Positions 57,601 to 64,000 of a stretch of DNA of 64,000 nt are shown here, in pieces. Location of the stretch: the NCBI GenBank assembly GCA_028622995.1, contig JAJQJQ010000035.1:868001-932000 (forward strand). Reading direction: 5' to 3'. Position 1 is the first letter of the stretch. Each line of letters opens with the position of its first letter. This stretch comes from Panagrolaimus kolymaensis. Taxonomy: Eukaryota > Nematoda > Chromadorea > Rhabditida > Panagrolaimidae. Position numbers and translations under genes: made by a program. A model generated the notes under the pieces. That model worked only from the letters and a program-made list of their open reading frames with translations. It was not told the DNA's origin and made no database searches.

Positions 57601-58800
57601 ATGGTAAAGTTTGATTTTGGTACAATCGCTGGTCATTTGGCTATTCTTTTAAATGGTTTTTTAATTTGGTTAATTTTCAAAAAATCTGGTAAACAACTTG
57701 CAAGTTATCGAAAAATATTATATCTTGGTGCAATATTTGATTTGATTTTTTCAATTGATATTATTTTTTCTTCTGCTATCGTTGTTATGACAAATGATGG
57801 TTTATGGTATTTTATTATTATTGAAGGATGGGCAGCATACATAGGGCATCCAATTGATTTTTTACTTGTCGTTTTTAATGTTTATTTATCTTATTCCACC
57901 ATGACCGTTGCAACCGTTCAATTCGTTTATAGATTTTTTCTTATTTGTTGGTAAGTAAGCAAATAACAAACACGCTTTGGTTTTTTGTGTAAAAAAACCA
58001 CAAAAAAAATTTTTTTCTCGAAGATCATTTATCAAATTATTTTTTATTTTGTGATAAAACCTTTTTTTTAGTAACATAACTCTAAGCATTAAAGCTTTTT
58101 GTTCCTTTGTAACGTTGGCATTAATTTTTCCGACTTACACTATTTATGTTTGGTATATTTGTTTTTATCCTAAATCGGATGAAATGTCATTTTATGCTCC
58201 AATTTTATTTTCCACCGGGAAAATACAACCTCAAGATTTAATTAGCTTTATTGTAAGCTCAAGGGTAAAAGCTTCTTGGAAATTAGTAAGGGAATATGGA
58301 AAATGCCTTTTTAGCCTAAAACCAAAATGATTACTGCATTTTCTGCGGGTCTTTCAATTGGCAGCTTTAGCGTCATCGTTCTTTGTTCCATCGCAGTTAT
58401 TTTTAAACTTTGGAAGCATCGAAAAAATTTTGCAATTGCTGATCAAAAAGTTCAAAATCAAATATCCATTGTTTTATTTTGTGAGGTATGTTTCAAACAT
58501 TCAAAGACGTTTGCTTATTTGTAAAATAAAACCCAAAATCCCGTAATTTTTAAGGCGATGATCCCTTTGCTAACAATGGTAATTCCAATTCAATTTTTAT
58601 CATTTTTTAATAGCATTTTTCCATGGTTTCCATCACTTTTTAATTACATCATCGCCTTGTCACCTTTGTTTAATCCAATCGCAAAAATGTTTATTATTTC
58701 ACCATTTCGAAAAACCATATTTAAACCATTTATGCGAAAGCAAAATTCTCAAATTGTGATTTCTATCAAAACGCCATCATTTGTAGTAGTAGTAAAATAA
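57601..58800 (+). CDS. Serpentine chemoreceptor, Str-superfamily type
   Basis: Four exons, 57601-57950, 58072-58252, 58315-58485 and 58555-58800; 315 residues. It starts MVKFDFGTIAGHLAILLNGF. Typical Str/Srj/Srd-group features are KQLASYRKILYLGAIFDLIF after span 1, TVATVQFVYRFFLIC at the end of span 3, and LSPLFNPIAKMFIISPFRK at span 7. It belongs to a different receptor group from the two at 39731 and 49627: motif content differs and intron positions do not match. An upstream in-frame ATG at 57538 would add a 21-residue extension that is untypical, so 57601 is preferred. Role in chemosensation is inferred from the family. Confidence 0.82.
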
Positions 58801-59034
58801 TGTTTGATATTGGTTTGTCAAATAATTTAAAAGTGTAAAATAAAAAAAAATGATAAAGCGTATTCAATCAAAATTCACAACAAAACTTTGCATGAAAAAG
58901 AAAAAAAGAAAATGGAAGATTCTGTAAAAATAACAGCAACCTGAAAAGGTTTTACAACAATTTTCGAATCTAGCTATTTATATCTTGTGAATAAATGTGT
59001 AATATAACTAACTCTTCTCTCTCTCTCTCTCTAT

Positions 59035-59518
59035 CAGAGCTGTCGGTGCACCGAAATTTCTTCGATTCGATTTTCGGTTCACCGAATCGAATCTCGATTT
59101 TTTTCGATTCGATTTTCGAATCGGTGCACCGAAAATCGAAAGTTTCGATTCGATTTTTCGGTGCACCGGATCTAATCGAAAATCGAAGGTTTTTTTTCGA
59201 TTCGATTCTATTTTTTTAAAATTAAAATAGTTATTTGAAAGGTAAAAGTGTACGCCAAATCGCCTTTATAGTTGTTTTTGGGGTTATTTAAAATCATTTA
59301 AACATATTTTGAACCATAAAAAGCGTAAATATTAGTAAAAAATGAAAATCGAATCGAAAATTCGTCGAATCGATTTTCGGTGCACCGAATCGAAATCGAA
59401 ATTTCTTCGATTCGATTTTCGATTCGGTGGACCGAAAATCGAAGCTTCGATTTTCGATTCATTTCGGTGCACCGAAAATCGAAAAATCGAATCGAAAATC
59501 GAAAAATCGACAGCTCTG
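59035..59518. mobile_element. Palindromic element C, hAT-type, TCGATTTTCGG/GGTGCACC repeats
   Basis: A 484 bp element with ends CAGAGCTGTCG and its complement and a perfect 8 bp direct repeat CTCTCTAT at 59027-59034 and 59519-59526, hallmarks of hAT insertion. The arms are dense arrays of CGATTCGATTTTCG and the palindrome GGTGCACC in both orientations. The centre (about 59200-59335) is unique AT-rich sequence and differs from the cores of A and B. The target is a CT microsatellite. It has no coding capacity. Confidence 0.9.
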
Positions 59519-59660
59519 CTCTCTATGAACATATATTGCAATTCATTAATGCCTAATTCATAACATATTTTAAACACAGATATTTAAACTTTAAAGATTA
59601 TTAAGCTTAGAAATAAATACTAACACATTTTTTACTTACATTAATGATTAATCTTAAAAA

Positions 59661-59805
59661 CTATCTTGCATAAGTACTTGTAATGGTAATGGTACTTCCA
59701 CCATTTGAACTTGTAATAAATTTTCCTTTTTTAAATGCACTAATGAATGCCATTTGCATTTGTTTACATATAATTATAAATAAAAATAGCGAGTTTAGAA
59801 ATGCT
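59661..59805 (-). pseudogene. Chemoreceptor C-terminal fragment
   Basis: The minus strand reads YMCKQMQMAFISAFKKGKFI, then TSSNGGSTITITSTYAR and a stop at 59661-59663. This matches the last 45 residues of the receptor at 39731 with four or five changes. The upstream exons are absent. It lies opposite in orientation to the surrounding genes and about 140 bp from element C, so it was probably displaced by rearrangement. Confidence 0.85.
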
Positions 59806-60122
59806 AAACTGAATTGATTGAAATAAGATATTGAGAAAGTTTGCTTTGTTTTAAAATGCTATTAGGAAAGCAAACCGAGGCCTTAATTTTTTTTACCATT
59901 ATTTTCTTGCCGAATACATGATTAGCGCCATTTTTTGAATCGATTTGCTGCTTGACAAATTGCCAAACAAAACTTTCTTACCTAAAATGCTCTGTTTTCA
60001 TTCTTCATTTTTTATGCGTTCTTTTGAATGTTTGAACCTTTTTTTATGTAGTTTTTATTTCATTAAGCCTTCTTTCTTTTTTAGCCACGCCTCTATCTTC
60101 AAACAAATTGATTAATCTTTGA

Positions 60123-62261
60123 ATGTCTGCTTGTAACATGGATGAAGATGATGATGTGGATTCGGATATTTATTATTCATGTGAAGAAGGAACAGCCAAT
60201 GAAGAAGTATCAAGTGATGAATCATCAAATTATGATTACGGCGAAAATCCAAATGCTTCGTTAGAAACTCATTACAACGATGGCAATGAAGAAGATGATG
60301 TGGATATTATTAGCTGTGATTTTGAAATCATAAATTTGGTTCAAGAAAAAAGCAACATCGATGTTGAGAAGCAAAAAGTAGTCAATCCCAAAGAAAACAT
60401 CAACAATGGAAAGCAGAAAGTGAGCTTTTGTTATTGTTGTACTTTTTATGACAAACATGATTTTCAGGTTTTGAAATATGATGATTTACCAAAAGAAATG
60501 GATAAACTTGCGCAAGAAGTATCAGCGAAGATGGGATTTTGTTTAGAAATATGTCAAATTTTGCTTCATTTTTTCTCATGGAATCCGCTTAAGCTTTACG
60601 AAAAGTTAGTTTTTCATTTCACTTAGCTACTTACATTGCAAGAGCAAAAGCCATGGTTAAAATCTATTTGTAACTAGCATAAATAAATGGCTAACGCGCT
60701 TTACATGTCGCTGTTGGCGATGATCGAGGATGGTCATTTCCAATCAATGTGCTATTATTCTCTTCTTTTTTTCCTAACAATCTAACCTTGCTTTTCCTTT
60801 ATTTATATGTGTCCATTACTTATTTTTAGGTTCTTCGAATGTGGATCATCAGAAGCTTTCTTCAAATACCTAAAAATTCAAATTCCACTTTCGTCAAATG
60901 AAACTCAAAGCTCAACAACAAGCTATGGTGATTGCAACATTTGCTTCGACACCAATGTTCTTGTATCACTCTCCTGTAATCATCGTTTTTGCTTTGGATG
61001 CTGGAAGAATCATTTACTTACTCGATTTCGTCAAGAAAGTGATCCATATGCTTTTTGTCCTGATTCTGATTGTCAAATGATTATCCATTCTGAAAATGTC
61101 ATCAAACTGCTTCAATCTGAAACCGAAAAGAACTTTTATAAATCTTTGATTCTTAAAGACTTTTTTAACACAAATCCTTGCTTGAAATGGTGTCCATCAG
61201 CATATTGTAACTATATTATTAAAGTTCAAAATCCTGGCGTTCAACCTGTAACATGTGATTGTGGAACAATATTTTGTTTTGAATGTTCTCAAGAATGGCA
61301 TGAACCTCTTCCATGTTTCATCCTTCGTCAATGGTTAGCTCGATCAGATAAAGATGTAAAATCGTTTAAATGGGTTAGCGAAAATACAAGATCATGTCCT
61401 AAATGTGGAGTAAGTTTTTATCCATTCACTTTTTATTTCTCTTACTTCGTTTCGTTTTCAGTCACCAATACAAAAAACAGGTGGATGTAATTCAATGCGA
61501 TGTGAAAACAAAGGATGCCGATATTCATTTTGTTGGGCATGCATGTCTCAACATACTTCATTCTTCAGTGGATGCAATCGATACAATGATGATAATGTTA
61601 ATCGACTAACCTACAAACGATTCTCACATTTCTCCAGTCGTTATGAAAATCATAAACTTAGTTTAAAAGCTGAATCAAGGGTATGTGGAATTTTTGGATT
61701 ATTTTGATGCATTATAAAGTTTATTCGTTTGTTTTTAGTTAAAAGAAAAGATTCAAGAAATGCAACAAAATTCATCACTTCCATGGATGGAAACAACTTT
61801 TCTCAATGATGCTGTCAATACTTTGAATAAATGCCGTCGTGTTCTCATGTTTACATATCCACTTGCTTTTTATCTTCCATCAAATAATTCAACAAATATC
61901 TTTGAATATAATCAAAATGATCTTGAAAATGCTACAGAAGAATTATCAAATTTGCTTGAAAATGAATTGGATTTAGAAGAAGATAATTATTTTGGTTTGA
62001 AGCAAAAGGTATGTAATGTGATTATTTTTGTTTACAAGTGTTAATTTACGAGAGTCGTGTTTTCATGAGTTTTGATGCTCTTTTTGTTACAAATTTTATC
62101 AAAGCCTAAACTAATTCTTACATTATTCAACAATACTAATCACTTTCTTGCTTTTTCAGATTCAAGACAAATGTTTTTATGTTGAAAAGCAATGTCAAAT
62201 CTTGTTAACTCGTTGCTCAGAAGGAATTGAACACGATGAATGGAAACTAATTCGAGAATAA
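60123..62261 (+). CDS. Ariadne-type RBR E3 ubiquitin ligase
   Basis: Six exons, 60123-60419, 60468-60604, 60830-61409, 61462-61680, 61739-62008 and 62160-62261; 534 residues. The N terminus is acidic (DEDDDVDSDIYYSCEE). RING1 begins CNICFDTNVLVSLSCNHRFC near residue 185. The IBR includes PCLKWCPSAYCNYI and CDCGTIFCFEC. RING2 is CPKCGSPIQKTGGCNSMRC followed by CRYSFCWAC; the cysteine in GGCNSM corresponds to the catalytic cysteine that carries ubiquitin. The C-terminal Ariadne domain has IQEMQQNSSLPWMETTFL, FTYPLAFYL and QNDLENATEELS. Such ligases work with neddylated cullin ligases; this is family knowledge. All zinc ligand positions that I can check are present and no lesion is seen. Confidence 0.92.
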
Positions 62262-63109
62262 TTATTAAATCTTTTAATGTGAAACAATGGCTGGTAGCTT
62301 TATAGGATTTTGTTTAGTCTCTGTATAATTTATTTTGTGTTGTTTATTCTTTTAATAAAATTTTGATATCAGCTTTTTGTTTGAAAGACAAATTTCAAAG
62401 AAGTCTTAACAAAAATTGTATGAAACTCATCAGTCATTTTTGAATACCCATGATAACAAGCATTATTTTAAATTAGTAGCTTTATGTGTTGCAATTGTTT
62501 CCTTTTTCCAATAACAGAAGCAGAAAGAGTTGCGTAAATTCGTTATGGTGGAAGATAAAGCTTTGACTCATGTTTTTTTCTTGATTTTTCTGTTGAAGAA
62601 TGAATAATATAGCAAACACTAAATCCTCAAAGTTTTGAGTAAATAGCTTAAAGCTTGATGATTTGCTTACTAAAAAATAAACTTGCAAACAATTATCTAA
62701 TTTAATTGGAATCTTAATAACGTAAAACTTGCAATGAAATTTACCAACAAACAAACTTCCATAATTCTCCAACTTTTTCATGTTTCACCAAATCTTGACA
62801 CGAAAAAAATATTCAATGTCTCTCGCTTTTTTCCATTGAAAGCTTTCAAAGCATTGACGACATTCATCCTCCATTTTTTTATTGCCATAAATTTTTCAAA
62901 TTTGATTGAAGCAAATAGTTTTACTTTTGGTATATTTTTTTACATATTCGATTCCCTTCTCAACCAGATTAATGCCCCCGCTCCCATAATTTGATTTTTT
63001 ATCCGTGTCTTTCTTCATTTTCAACGCGATTTTCATTTGTCATCATTTTTATTCATCTCCGTTTATTTTTTCATTCTTACTTCATTCTTGTTTTTTAGCA
63101 ACTTTCACG
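62262..63109. other. Intergenic, no supported gene
   Basis: TTTTAATAAAA near 62350 may be a polyadenylation signal of the Ariadne gene. The TTTTTTAG at 63091-63098, 11 bases before the next start codon, looks like a trans-splice acceptor. Confidence 0.45.

Positions 63110-64000
<891 letters not shown>

Noticed and set aside
59332..59577. Arg/Ser/Phe-rich ORFs across element C
   Set aside because: Translation of the TCGATTTTCG arrays, present on both strands as expected for a palindrome.

Overview
This is nuclear DNA of a nematode. Introns are mostly 45-60 bp with GT donors and TTTTTAG or TTTCAG acceptors. Several start codons lie a few bases after an acceptor-like TTTAG or TTTCAG, as expected for trans-spliced genes. 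The window carries nematode-type serpentine chemoreceptors, and the sequence is AT-rich outside exons. I cannot name the species.

Layout. 1-1.6 kb: a duplicated unit with a single-exon gene of unknown function. 2.8-20 kb: a gene graveyard. Decayed pieces of Brr2 helicase, midasin (MDN1/Rea1) and proteasome subunit Rpn2/PSMD1 are fused in unnatural order and partly arranged as a large inverted repeat (arms 5110-7337 and 12737-14964). 20.3-25.7 kb: a 5.37 kb element with 181 bp identical terminal inverted repeats (TIRs) and a 9 bp target duplication; its interior is decayed and includes a Helitron-like N domain. 25.7-28.3 kb: a small palindromic transposon, a hypothetical gene and a tRNA-Ala(CGC). 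29-37 kb: ordinary genes, namely a secreted beta/gamma-crystallin-like protein, a secreted cystine-knot cytokine-like precursor, a BTB-BACK protein, a frameshifted surface protein and an 80-residue protein. 37.6-39 kb: two foldback elements. 39.7-41.4 kb: a chemoreceptor. 44.1-46.8 kb: the second copy of the first unit, split by a transposon and joined to copies of midasin and receptor fragments. 47-64 kb: a Skp1-like gene, a second chemoreceptor, a repeat protein, a DXO/Rai1 gene, a Str-type chemoreceptor, an Ariadne RBR ligase and the 5' part of Rpt3 (PSMC4).

The intact genes do not form an operon-like pathway. Two (Skp1-like, Ariadne) belong to ubiquitin ligation and one (Rpt3) to the proteasome, but they are scattered among unrelated genes. 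The most unusual content is mobile. One theme is a set of small palindromic elements whose arms are built from a different short repeat in each element; two of them share an AT-rich core. The other is the large TIR element whose ends are far better preserved than its inside. The first unit is also unusual because its flanks are more conserved between copies than its protein.
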